Of a stretch of 64,000 bases of DNA, positions 21,586 through 35,520 are shown piece after piece. Under the pieces are notes generated by a model. It was not told the origin of the DNA. It searched no databases and saw nothing but the letters and a program-made list of their open reading frames with translations. A program made the position numbers and the translations under genes. Source of the stretch: Cacajao melanocephalus. Its lineage: Eukaryota; Chordata; Mammalia; Primates; Pitheciidae. Numbering within the stretch: the first letter of the stretch is position 1; each line of letters begins with the position of its first letter. The stretch is taken from contig CAUYLG010013698.1 of assembly GCA_963573385.1 (NCBI GenBank), positions 1 to 64,000 on the forward strand. Direction: 5' to 3'.

Positions 21586-24500
21586 ATGGCAGGACAAAAT
21601 TTATATGTATCAATATTCACCTTAAATGTAAATAGGCTAAATGCCCCAATCAAAAGACACAGACTGGCAAATAGGATAAAAAGTCAAAACCCACTGGTGT
21701 GCTGTATTCAGGAAACCCATCTCACGTGCAAGTACACACATAGGCTCAAAATAAAGGGATGGAGGAAAATTTACCAAGCAAATGGAAAGAGCAGGAGTTG
21801 CGATCCTAGTCTCTGATAAAATAGGCTTTAAGCCAACAAAGATCAAAAGAGACAAAGAAGGGCATTACATAATCACAAAAGAATCAATGCAACAAGAAGA
21901 GCTAACGATCCTAAATATATATGCACCCAATACAGGAGCACCCAGATACATAAAGAAAGTTCTTAGTGACCTACAAAGAGACTTATACTTTCTCAAAATG
22001 ATAGTGGGAGACTTCAACACTTCACTGTCAATATTAGACAGATCAATGAGACAGAAAATTAACAAGGATATCTAGGACTTGAACTCAGACCTGGACCAAG
22101 CAAACCTAATAGACATTTACAGAACTCTTCACCCCAAATCCACAGAATATACATTCTTCTCAGCACCACATCACACCTACTCTAAAATAGACCACATAAT
22201 TGAAAGTAAATCACTCCTCAGCAAATGCAAAAGAACGGAAACCATAACAAACCATCTGTAAGACCACAGTACAATCATATTAGAACTCAGGATTAAGAAA
22301 CTAACTCAGAACCATACAACTTCATTGAAACTGAAAAACTGGCTCTTGAATGTTGAATGGATAAACAGTGAAATGAAGGCAGAAATAAAGATGTTTTTTG
22401 AAACCAATGAGAATGAAGACACAACATTCTGGGACACATTTAAAGCAGTGTCTAGAGGCAAATTTATAGTGCTAAATGCTCACATGAGAAGGAAATATCT
22501 AAAATTGACACCCTAGCATCAAAATGGAAAGAGCTAGAGGAGCAAGATGAAAAAAAACTCAAAAGCTAACAGAAGGCAAGAAATAACTAAGATCAGAGCA
22601 GAACTGAAGGAGACAGAGACACACAAAACCCTGCAAAAATCAATAAATCCAGGAGTTGGTTTTTTGAAAAGATCATCAAAATAGACCACTAACCAGATTA
22701 ATAAAAAATAAAAGAAGAATCAAATAGATGCAATAAAAAATGATAAGGGGGATATCACCACTGATTCCACAGAAATACAAACTACCATCAGAGATTACTA
22801 CAAACAACTCTATGCACATAAACCAGGAAACCTGGAAGAAATGAATAAATTCCTGAACACTTGCACCCTCCCAATCCTATACCAGAAAGAATTTGAAACC
22901 CTGAATAGACCCAATTACAAAGGCTGAAGTTGAGGCCGCAGTTAGTAGCCTATCAACCAAAAAAGCCCAGGTCCAGATGGGTTCACAGCCGTATTCTACC
23001 AGACATACAAAGAAGAGCTGGTACTATTCCTTCTGAAACTCTTCCAAACAATTCAAAAAGAGGGAATCCTTCCCAAATCATTTTATGAGACCAAAATCAT
23101 CCTGATACCAAAACCCGGCAGAGACTCAACAAAAAAAGAAAACTTCAGGACAATATCCATGATGAACATAGATGCAAAAATCTTCAATAAAATACTGGTT
23201 GCCACAGCACATCAAAAAGCTTATCCATTATGATCAAGTAGGCTTCATCCCAGCGATGCAAGGCTGGTTCAATATATACAAGTCTGTAAATGTAATTCAC
23301 TACATAAACAGAACCAAACACAAAAACCATATGATTATCTCAATAGATGCCGAGAAGGCCTTCAAAAAAATTCAACAGCTCTTTATGATAAAAACTCTCA
23401 ATAAAGTAGGTATCGACGGCATGTATCTCAAAATGATAAAAGCTATTTATGTCAAACCCACAGCCAATATCATACTGAATGAACAAAAATTGGAAGCATT
23501 CCCTTTGAAATATGGCACTAGACAAAGATGCCCTCTCTCACCACTCCTATTCAGTATTGTATTGGAAGTTCTAGCCAGAGCACTCAGGCAAGAAAAAGAA
23601 GTAAAGGGTATTCAGTTAGGAAAAGAGGAAGTCAAATTGTCTCTATTTGCCAATGACATGGTTGTATATTTAGAAGACCCCATCATCTCAGCCCCAAATC
23701 TCCTTGCACTGATAAGCAACTTCAGCAAAGTCTCAGGATACAAAATCAATGTGGAAAAATCACAACCATTCCTATACACCAATAACCGACTTAAAGAGAG
23801 CCAAATCAAGAACGAAACGCCATTCACAATTGCTACAAAGAGAATAAAATACCTAGGAATACAACTAACAAAGGATGTAAAGGACCTCTTCAAGGAGAAC
23901 TACAAACCACTACTCAAGGAAATAAGAGAGGACAAAAACAAATGGAAAAACATTCCATGCTCATGGTTAGGAAGAATCAAGATCATGAAAATGGCCATAC
24001 TGCCCAAAGTAATTTATAGATTCAGTGCTATCCCCTTCTAGCTACCTATGACTGTCTTCACAGAACTGGGAAAAAACCACCTAAAACTTCATATGGAACC
24101 AAAAGGGAGCCCACATAGCCAAGACAATCCTAAGCAAAAAGAACAAAGCTGGAGGCCTCACGCTACTGGACTTGAAACTGTACTACAAGGCTACAGTAAT
24201 CAAAAAGCATGGTACTGGTACCAAAACAGATGTAGACCAACGGAACAGAACAGAGGCATTGGAGGCAATGCCACACATCTACAACCATCTGATCTTTGAC
24301 AAATCTGACAAAAACAAGCAATGGGGAAAGGATTCCCTGTTTATTAAATGGTGTTTGCAAAACTGGCTAGCCATGTGCAGAAAGCAGAAACTGTACCCCT
24401 TCCTGACACCTTACACTAAAATTAATTCCAGGCAGATTAAAGACTGAAACATAAGACCTAACACCATAATAACTCTAGAAGAAAACCTAGGCAAAACCAT

Positions 24501-25341
24501 TCAGGACATAGGCATAGGCAAGGACTTCATAACTAAAACACCAAAAGCATTGGCAACAAAATCATAAATAGACAAGTGGGATCTAATTAAACTCCAGAAC
24601 TTCTACACAGCAAAAGAAACAATCATTGCAGTGAACCAGCAACAAACAGAATGGGAACAGATTTTTGCAATCTACCCATCTGACAAAGGCCTAATATCCA
24701 GAATCTACAAATAACTAAAACAGATTTACAAGAAAGAAACAAACAAACCCATTCAAAAGTGGATGAAGGACATGAACAGACACGTTTCAAAATAAGACTT
24801 ATATGAGGCCAACAAACATAAGAAAAAATGCTGATCATCACTGGTCATTAGAGAAATACAAATCAAAACCACATTGAGATACCATCTCATGCCAGTTAGA
24901 ATGGTGGTCATTAAAAAATCTAGAGACAACAGATGCTTTTATACTGCTGGTGGGAGTGTATATTAGTTCAACCATTGTGGATGACACTGTGGTGATTTCT
25001 CAGTGACCTAGAAATAGAAATACCATTTGACTCAGCAATCCTATTACTGGGTATATAGCCAACGGATTATAAATCATTCTATTATAAAGACACATGCTCA
25101 CCTGTTCATTATGGCACTGTTTACAGTAGCAAAGACCTGGAACCAACCCAAATGCCCATTGATAATAGGCTGCACAAGGAAAATATGGCACATATACATC
25201 ATGGAATACTATGCATCCATAAAAAATGATGAGTTCATGTCCTTTGTAGGGACATGGATAAACCTGAAGACCATCATTCTCGGCAAACTGACACAACAGA
25301 AAATCAAACACCACATGTTCTCACTCATAGGTGTGGGTTGA
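21586..25341 (+). pseudogene. L1 ORF2 (endonuclease/reverse transcriptase), disrupted
   Basis: ORF2p normally has about 1,275 residues with an N-terminal AP-like endonuclease, a reverse transcriptase and a C-terminal Cys-rich region. The ATG at 21586 starts MAGQNLYVSIFTLNVNR. The endonuclease carries the QETH motif near 21709-21720 and VGDFNT near 22002-22020. The frame shifts at about 21780 and breaks again near 22073, 22259 and 22516. A 289-codon open piece (23172-24041) covers most of the reverse transcriptase, but its FADD motif reads FAND at 23646-23657, so a catalytic Asp is lost. The C-terminal piece ends in FSLIGVG and the stop at 25339-25341. The span is 3,756 bp, slightly shorter than an intact ORF2. 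Confidence 0.93.
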
Positions 25342-25570
25342 ACATGGACATTGGGAGGGAAACATCACACATTGTGGTCTGTTGTGGGGGACTAGGGGAG
25401 GGATAATGGTGGGTAGGGAGTTAGGGAGGGATAACATCGGGGAAAATGCCAGATATAGCTGTTGGGGATGGAAGCAGTAAACCAGTTTGCTATGTTTGTA
25501 CCTATGCAACAATCCTGCGTGTTCTTCACATGTACCTCAGAACCTAAAGTGTAATAAAATATATATATAA
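25342..25570 (+). other. L1 3' UTR with G-rich polypurine tract
   Basis: Follows the ORF2 stop. A G-run cluster at 25386-25430 (ggggg, gggg, ggg, ggg, ggg, ggg, ggg) fits the G-quadruplex-forming tract known from L1 3' UTRs. AATAAA near 25551 and a short TA/A-rich tail end the element at the duplication. Confidence 0.85.
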
Positions 25571-25585
25571 AAAGATGATTAAATC

Positions 25586-25869
25586 TATATTAAAACAGGT
25601 ATTTATAAGATTATCAGAAAGGTTTTTTACAATACTAGTTCCGTGAGAGTCTAAGACCATCTATTACAACATTTAATTTAAAATAAATAATTTTCAAAGG
25701 TAAATAAGAAAAGACAGTGCATATGGAAGAGGTAAAGAAGAACATACTATACCAGATGGCAGTGTATATACATGAGTAACTAACTCTTCATTGACTTGAT
25801 TAGGATCAGACAGCAATGAAAAAGCAAACAGAAAATGATAATTTTTATCATCATTGTTAGTGTCATTAT
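25586..25869. other. Unique AT-rich DNA
   Basis: Nothing recognised. Confidence 0.5.
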
Positions 25870-25965
25870 AGCTATATGCATACTTGTTTTGTGTTAGGCC
25901 TTATGTGATGTTCCATATATACATTAACTCATTTAAGCTTCCTTACAAACTTTTAAGTGATAGTG
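25870..25965 (-). mobile_element. MIR SINE fragment, antisense
   Basis: 'gtgttaggccttatgtgatg', then 'cattaactcatttaagcttc' and 'cttacaaacttttaagtgat' follow the reversed MIR. Confidence 0.65.
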
Positions 25966-26268
25966 AATAATCAAGTCTAATGTTAGTATTTATCCTTTAA
26001 AAAAAAAACTTCATTATAAGGAGAAATTTACAGCCCTTAGATATAGTAAATAATTATTATTCTCAAAATTCATGGTACTGATAACGTTCACATTTGTGAA
26101 ACACCACAGCAGGCCTCTCTGACATAAAGAGCTTTTGATAACAGTTTTGTGAATTCTGTTTATTTGATTTTCAAGTGAAAGTCTGGAAAGAAAAGCAGCT
26201 ATGGACTTTTCTCCATATTAATGAAATGACATGTGTCATCCTCTGGTTGTTTGAAAAATGAGAGTGCT
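25966..26268. other. Unique AT-rich DNA between two L1 insertions
   Basis: Nothing recognised apart from the target-site copy at 26255-26268. Confidence 0.5.
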
Positions 26269-29477
<3,209 letters not shown>

Positions 29478-29713
29478 ACAACAAGAATACATGAGCACAA
29501 AAGTGGAACAACAAACATAGGGGCTTACTTCAGGGTGGAGAATAGGAGGAAGGAGAAGATTAGCAAAAATACTTATTATTATGCTTATTACCTGGATGCT
29601 GAAATAATCTGTACACCAATCCTTCATGACACACAATTTACCTATATATTAAACCTACACATGTACCACAGAACCTAAAATAAAATTTCAAAGAAAAAGA
29701 AAATGAGAGTGCT

Positions 29714-31639
29714 AGAACAGAATATTTTCAAAATTCTCTTTCATGCCATAGAACTCATGACCTTATTTTAAGTTTTACTGGTGCCACAGGATATTTATGG
29801 AGCATTGCACTAAAATGAGGATATATGTCTCTTCATTTACCATGGAATTTTTGTATATTTTTCCACATGCTGTGGATATGGACTAACAAAAGAGAGAAAT
29901 ACTTTAATATTAGGAAAAATACAAAATATATTCCACCTAAACTTGAAAAATCAGATTTGCAATTCCATCATGCTATGATCTGCACTAAATTGTATATTAG
30001 GCATTGAGTCAGATTTGAAGATCCAAATTACTCTGCTTTTAACTTCAAGGAACTTGCAATTTACCACTAGGCCATGTGGCAGCAGGGAAAGATAAATTGA
30101 GTCCGTGAAGGCCTGAGAAAATTCTATTATCTGATTACATAGTTAGAATCTTACCTCTCGTTCCACTGGCTGCACTTTGTTTTACTTAAAATGACTCATC
30201 CCAACTCTGATTTTAATGGTGTATGTCTAACACCAACCATCAATTGTTCTTATTAATCTACAGCTTGATAGCTAACATTGACATATATGTTGGCAAAAAT
30301 AAACAAGACTTAATGAATGTTAAAATTGAACCATGACCTTGATACAATATTGATTGCACAATATTAATAATTTATCATTTTTAAGTTGAGCAGTATCTTA
30401 ATATAAGTAAGATGATCTTTACAGGTAAGATAAACTGCCATTCCTAAAATACATCATTTAATAGTAACAACACTTAATAGACAACCACACCAACTTAATG
30501 ACAACCATTTGTTTCCTTAAAGACAAGAATGCTCCTTTGCGGGAATACTTGTTACTATGAAAGTAGTTTTCTCTAAAGTGTTGTTACTCACTTTTTTATT
30601 AGTAGCTGACATTTATTTTATCATGATCTATTAGTTCATGAATTGCATGCTGATTTATTAAGACATGCTGCATTGAAAGCCTTGTGTGTAGTCTCTATCA
30701 TTAATGCTCCAAGTTTCCTTATTGCATGCAATATACGTTTATAAATACCCTAAAAGTAAAATTCATGTATAGCATTCTTTATGCCATAAGACACTTCAAA
30801 GCAAAATCAATTAAACTTAGTAAGTTATTATTTAAGAATGACTTTAAACTCAGGACTCTATCAAGCAAGTGGGCCTGAATATAGAAACAGGTTAAAAGAA
30901 GTTATCTGCCAGTTGGAATTTACTCTTTCATTGGACAATAAATTATATATACAAAATATATATTCACATATTTGAATTTACATATGAAAATGTAAAATTC
31001 ATGTATAAAAGCATATATGTGTGCACATGTATAGGTATTACACATACTGACATGTACATATGCATGTACATGTATGCTGAACACTTCAATATACTGAAAA
31101 TGTTTTTATTTCAAAGTCAGTAAAGCAGGGTTGTTGTTTTTTTCCACCGTACTGTATTTTGAAAGGATGTGTCGTGCCCAAGGTAGAGAAATACAATTGT
31201 TTGCTTCTAGTAGAGTCTTCAAATTTATGTCTTTCATCTTTCACCATTGAAAATCTAAATGAAATACTTTAATTAGAAATTTTATGAAAATATTTTTTAA
31301 ACAAAAAATACACTGAAAAAAGTTTTCATTATTGTAGTACTTTCTCTTTTGCTAAATTGTCTCCACAATGAGTGTGTTGTGTGAAACTTATACTTTTCAC
31401 TTTGAATGCTAACATGTCTTAGGCAGAACTTCCCATCGGGCTTATAACTCATTAATCATTCATAGCACAGCTAGCTTTCATCACCTCCTCCACAAATCCA
31501 GGATACTGATATGGAAACATAAATTGAAAGATGTCCAGGTCATAAACTGAAAGCTTAAATTAATAGTATACTTCTAATGATTTCATTAATCATAACATTT
31601 TTACTTTGGAAGAGACTTTTAATCTCGTCTTAGTCCTCA
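29714..31639. other. Unique AT-rich DNA
   Basis: No gene. A TA/TG-rich run at about 30940-31080 includes a near-perfect 10-bp-arm palindrome at 31050-31073 built from ACATGTACAT. Confidence 0.5.
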
Positions 31640-32000
31640 TCCAAAGCAATAATCCCTTTCAGAACATTTCAGATATACTGATATTTAGCTTTTGCTTGAA
31701 CTACTTCATAAATCAATCATTTCTAATATTAGATATCTCAAATTGTTAGGAATTTCTTAAGATCTCTCTTGAATTTTCTGCCCATATGTCCTAACCCTGA
31801 TGTCTACACAATGTTCTTTAAATGCTAAGTCGGTAATTATGTTCCTTTTTGTGCCTCTCGCTCAGGCTAAACCTATCCCGTATCCTTAACCATTCATTGT
31901 GTGAAGCAAATGCTTTACAGATTTCCTCAATGTCTCCCTTAGTTACCTTTCTGGGGTTGTATTTCCATTGCATAATATCTTTATAACATGGAACTCGTAA
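31640..32000 (-). mobile_element. CR1/L3 LINE fossil, antisense
   Basis: Reads like the reversed 3' region of mammalian L3/CR1: 'gcttttgcttgaactacttc', then 'attgttaggaatttcttaag', 'tctgcccatatgtcctaacc' and 'ctctcgctcaggctaaacct' in the expected order. Very diverged, in line with an insertion that predates placental mammals. Confidence 0.65.
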
Positions 32001-32674
32001 CTCAACCTAATACCTTGGTTTTGGTAAAGTGTGTCTTTAGATCATGAAGAAACTATTACTTCCCCTTTTTTGTACTTGTATTTGTACAATATAAACTTTT
32101 CACTGTTTTTTAATTAGTATTTTATATTGCTGATTCTTAGTGTGGTTTGTGTCAAAATAAAGCCTTTCACATAAACTTATGTTAAGCCAAGATTCTGCCC
32201 TACTGTGCTTAAGGGTTGAGAAGTTAACAAAGAGAGAACAGAGAACAAAGTGATAGAGTTTAAAAAAGGAAGAGTGGTTCACAGCCTTTGGTATAGCAGG
32301 GAGATTGAGGAAGAAGAGGACTGGAGAGAAAGAGAAGACTCAGCCCATGGCAGTAGTACTCACTCAACCTTAACATAGTAACTTTAGTACCAGTAAGGTA
32401 ATATTGGTACTAAATATTGGATATTGTAATATAATATGGATATTAAAAGATTAAGAAGTGAGTGGAGTAAGTATAAGAAAGTTCTTCAAAGATTTGCAAT
32501 ATGAAAGTGTGAAAGGAAGCAGTTCTGAGGGAAAAAATGCTCTGTAGTTTGTTTTTGTTTTGTTTTGCTTTTTCTTAGAGGCGACAGAATAAGTTTATGG
32601 TTAAGGAAAAGGAGCTAAGAATTCTTCTCTCTTCTTTTATAGTTAGAGTTATTTGTATACTGACATTCTCTGTG
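32001..32674. other. Unique DNA
   Basis: Nothing recognised. The short minus frame at 32100-32282 has no domain. Confidence 0.5.
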
Positions 32675-32785
32675 CACTGTCATAAACATCTTGAGAGCAG
32701 TACTGAGTCCCATTAGGCTTTTTAGCACTCTGTCATTCACATCACAGGCACTACACAGATATTTGTTGAATTTAATTGTGTCATT
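32675..32785 (+). mobile_element. L2 3' end
   Basis: 'aacatcttgagagcagtact', then 'tagcactctgtcattcacat', 'cacaggcactacacagatat' and 'ttgttgaatttaattg' follow the L2 terminus in the sense direction. Confidence 0.7.
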
Positions 32786-33320
32786 TCTCCCAATGGGCAT
32801 GTTTCTTTAAGGATTACTCTAAGTAATTCTGCAGTCACAGCAGCTACTTAATTTCATTTTCTTATTTGGTTTCTTCCTTGGTCTGTAAGAAAAGTTAAAA
32901 AAAAAAGAAAAAGGAAAAAAAGAAAAATTTTAGATATATATTAGCAAATATTTTAGTATGTTAATATATAAAGACAAGAGACAGCAAAGATTACCAAAGG
33001 AATGGACATAAATAGAGAAGACAAGGGGAACAAGGATTAGGCCTGCAGCACTCCAATATTAAGAAGTGAAAGAGTGAACAATTAAAGTAGTTTGCAAGTA
33101 AATAGCTAATGAGAGAGAGAAAGGAAACAAGAGTGTAATACCCTGAAAGTCAAAAAGAGAAAATGTGTAAGGAGAAGGAAATGATCTCAAGTATCATACT
33201 ATTCATAATTCAAGTAACATGACTGGAAACTGATTATTAGATTCAGCAACTTTGAACTCATGGTGACTTCAAAATAAAGTTCCGGAATATCTAGCAGTTG
33301 CGTACCCTTTGTGTTTATTC
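32786..33320. other. Unique DNA with an A-rich tract
   Basis: An A-rich, G-interrupted run lies at 32895-32930; otherwise nothing is recognised. Confidence 0.5.
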
Positions 33321-33633
33321 TCGTTGTTGTTGTTGTTGTTGTTTTAAACAGGGTCTCACTCTGCCATCTAGGCCAGAGTGCACAGGCATTATCTTAATCT
33401 CAGCTCATTGAGACCTTGACCTTCTAGGCTCAAGAAATCCTCCTGCCTCAGCTGCCCATAGTAGAGCTGGGACCACAGGCACACCACACCCAGCTAATTT
33501 GTGTATATTTAGTAGAGGCATGGGTTCTCCATGTTGTCCAGGCTGCTCTGGAACTTCTGGGCTGAGGTGATCTGCCACCTCTGCCACCTAAAGTGCTAGG
33601 ATTACAGCTGTGAGCCAGGGTGACTGGCTGATT
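33321..33633 (-). mobile_element. Alu (AluJ-like), antisense
   Basis: A full dimeric Alu in reverse, starting with a (TTG)n-rich tail complement. Landmarks are 'gggtctcactctgccatcta', 'cctgcctcagctgcccatag' and 'aagtgctaggattacagctg'. Imperfect duplications ttgtgtttattc (33309-33320) and ttgggtttattc (33634-33645) flank it. The divergence and diagnostic text suggest AluJ. The 60-codon minus frame inside is Alu-derived. Confidence 0.92.
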
Positions 33634-33647
33634 TTGGGTTTATTCCA

Positions 33648-34055
33648 TGAGCTCCAAATATGTGAGATAGGTCTCAGTCAATTTAGAAAATTTATTTTGC
33701 CAAAGTTAAGGACACACACACACGAGACAGAGTCTCAGGAGGTCCCCAAGATATGCAGGGCATTTCAATATATGTAAAATGTACATTGGTTCAGTTTGGA
33801 AGGGTGGGACAACCATTTTTTTTAAAAAGGCAATCAGATTCACATTTATCTCAATGAACAGAAGGTGACTTTGGGTTCTGTCTGCCCTTTGTCCACAAGG
33901 AAATTCCTTGTGAGGGAGGTATATAGCATTTTAATCTGTGTAGCTATCATCTTTAGGAATAAAAGGGGAGGCAGCTTTGCCCTAAGCAGTGTCCAGCTTG
34001 ACTTTTCCCTTTGGCTTAGTGATTTGTGGGTTCCAAGATTTATTTTTCTTTCACA
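33648..34055 (-). mobile_element. Class-I-like ERV solo LTR, antisense
   Basis: The reversed block runs from 'tgtgaaagaaaaataaatct' to a tail with 'aaaataaattttctaaattg' and 'ctgagacctatctcaca'. The family is one I recognise as a common human LTR but cannot name with confidence. Plus-strand landmarks are 'tctcaggaggtccccaagat', 'gtacattggttcagtttgga' and 'cctaagcagtgtccagcttg'. No clear duplication is seen at the edges. It abuts the 3' duplication of the Alu. Confidence 0.75.
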
Positions 34056-34154
34056 TTTCTTACAGTCTTTTTGAAATTATGGTTATATCTTCCTATTCTA
34101 CTTTTCAAGGACTATAAATTAGTATTCTCATCAATATTAGCATTTGCATTATTC

Positions 34155-34280
34155 ACAGATTTATTTCACAAATACTGATGAGCACCAACTGTATACTAGG
34201 CTTTGCATTAAGCCTTTTACATACTGCACTGTATAAGAAATGCATGAGATTGCCTTCATGGACCTTATAGTCCATGGCAG
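34155..34280 (-). mobile_element. L2 3'-end fragment, antisense
   Basis: 'cacaaatactgatgagcacc', then 'caactgtatactaggctttg' and 'cttcatggaccttatagtcc' follow the reversed L2 end. Confidence 0.7.
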
Positions 34281-34994
34281 AAATGGCTCATTTGTTGCCC
34301 ATCCAAATGCCATTTTCCTCATATTTCTTGTGTATAGAATCTTTTTTTCAGATATTGGGCAGCTTTGTGTTGGACTCCTAAATCACCAGAAGAGAATGCT
34401 GAATAGTTATAGCTCACTATGATATTCCTTTAGCTGTTGACTGTTTAAAGAATGGGCATATCATCCAACTTTGATCATGAGACTTGAGGAGAAGTCTAGG
34501 AATAGACTTCATTTTTTAAAAAAGAGATCCATGAAAGTAAAGCAGGCTCTTTCTACTTCTGGACTGATGTCACCAGTGAGAGGTATTAGATTATGAATGA
34601 AGTACTGCAGGAGGAAAAATCAAAATAGCTGCTAGATGGGAATATTAAAATTAATCTAAATTGTCTTGAGTACTAATAACATTTTGTTACATGAGCTACT
34701 AAACTTATTGTTGTGTAGGTACTATTCAGATATGTCGTGCAGCCAAATACACTCTGCCATTAATTTTGCAGCATAAATAAAAGCATTCTTTGTTAGATAC
34801 TATCTAGGAAAAGTGATGAGGTAAGGAAGGAAAGTAAATGAGCTGAAGAACAGTAGTAAAACAGTGGTGAAAAGTAAAGTCATAAAAATAAAAGTCAAAC
34901 ATATTTGATATATTGTAGGAAAGTGCAAGAAGCAAAATACTGAAGTGGCTTTATTGTCTGGGATGGTACTTGAGGTTCATTGTCTCACAGCCAT
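34281..34994. other. Unique DNA, possibly an old DNA-transposon remnant
   Basis: Text around 34440-34560 ('atcatgagacttgaggagaa', 'gtctaggaatagacttc') recalls a widespread old mammalian repeat I could not name. No gene. Confidence 0.4.
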
Positions 34995-35520
34995 CATGGA
35001 AAACTAGGATGTGAACACACCAAGAGTGAGGTTAAGAGTGGAAGTTTAAGAGAATAGCTCTCTCTGCTGCAGAGAGAGGGGTTCCAAACGGGTTTTGTGC
35101 TTCCATGGTGAAACGAAGGGGGTTTTATAGGTGAACTTGAGGAGGTGGTGTCTGATGTACATAGAATGTAAAAGATTGGTTGGACCAGTTGTGTTATTTG
35201 CATAAGGTGCAAAAAACTGTTTACGGCTAGGTGTGCCATTTGCATAGGGTACAAAATCTGGCCACCCTCACCCTAATCTTTTATTACACTGATGGGTTCT
35301 CTGCCTGGCCTGCACCATATTGCTTGTTTCTTTACTGTGCATGTGGTGACAAAGAAAAGGGAAGATGGAGCCTCCATGTTGAACATTCATGGTCCCCAGG
35401 TAGCCTTTTTCTATTGGCATGGCTGCTGACATTCACCTGTGCAATCTTCCAGCTTGCTTATCTATGTTTGCAGCTCAATATTTTAGGCTGCTCTTTGTTA
35501 GAAAAAAAGTAATTTCTTGG
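34995..35520 (-). mobile_element. Probable class-I ERV LTR, antisense
   Basis: GC-richer block with 'gaatagctctctctgctgca' followed by 'gagagaggggttccaaacgg', a paired 'atttgcat' element and 'gatggagcctccatgttgaa'. This combination recalls MER31/MER39-type LTRs in reverse. Ends are not resolved. The 86-, 93- and 110-codon frames that cross it show no domain. Confidence 0.5.
35196..35245 (+). promoter_or_regulatory. Paired octamer motifs (ATTTGCAT)
   Basis: Exact ATTTGCAT octamers at 35196-35203 and 35238-35245, 42 bp apart. Each is followed by a related a(a/g)ggt(g/a)caaaa segment, so a short unit appears duplicated. The octamer is the POU-factor (OCT1/OCT2) site. Confidence 0.7.

Larger units (their letters stand above)
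19333..25570 (+). mobile_element. Full-length L1 (L1PA/L1PB grade)
   Basis: A complete L1 of about 6.24 kb with 5' UTR, ORF1, inter-ORF spacer, ORF2, 3' UTR and AATAAA plus a short A/T-rich tail. It is bounded by a perfect 15-bp target-site duplication, aaagatgattaaatc, at 19318-19332 and 25571-25585. The first bases carry the conserved 'ccaagatggcc' YY1-type element. Both ORFs are disrupted, so it cannot move on its own. The 5' UTR and ORF1 resemble old primate L1 (around L1PA8 to L1PB) rather than L1HS; the subfamily needs a consensus comparison. Confidence 0.95.
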
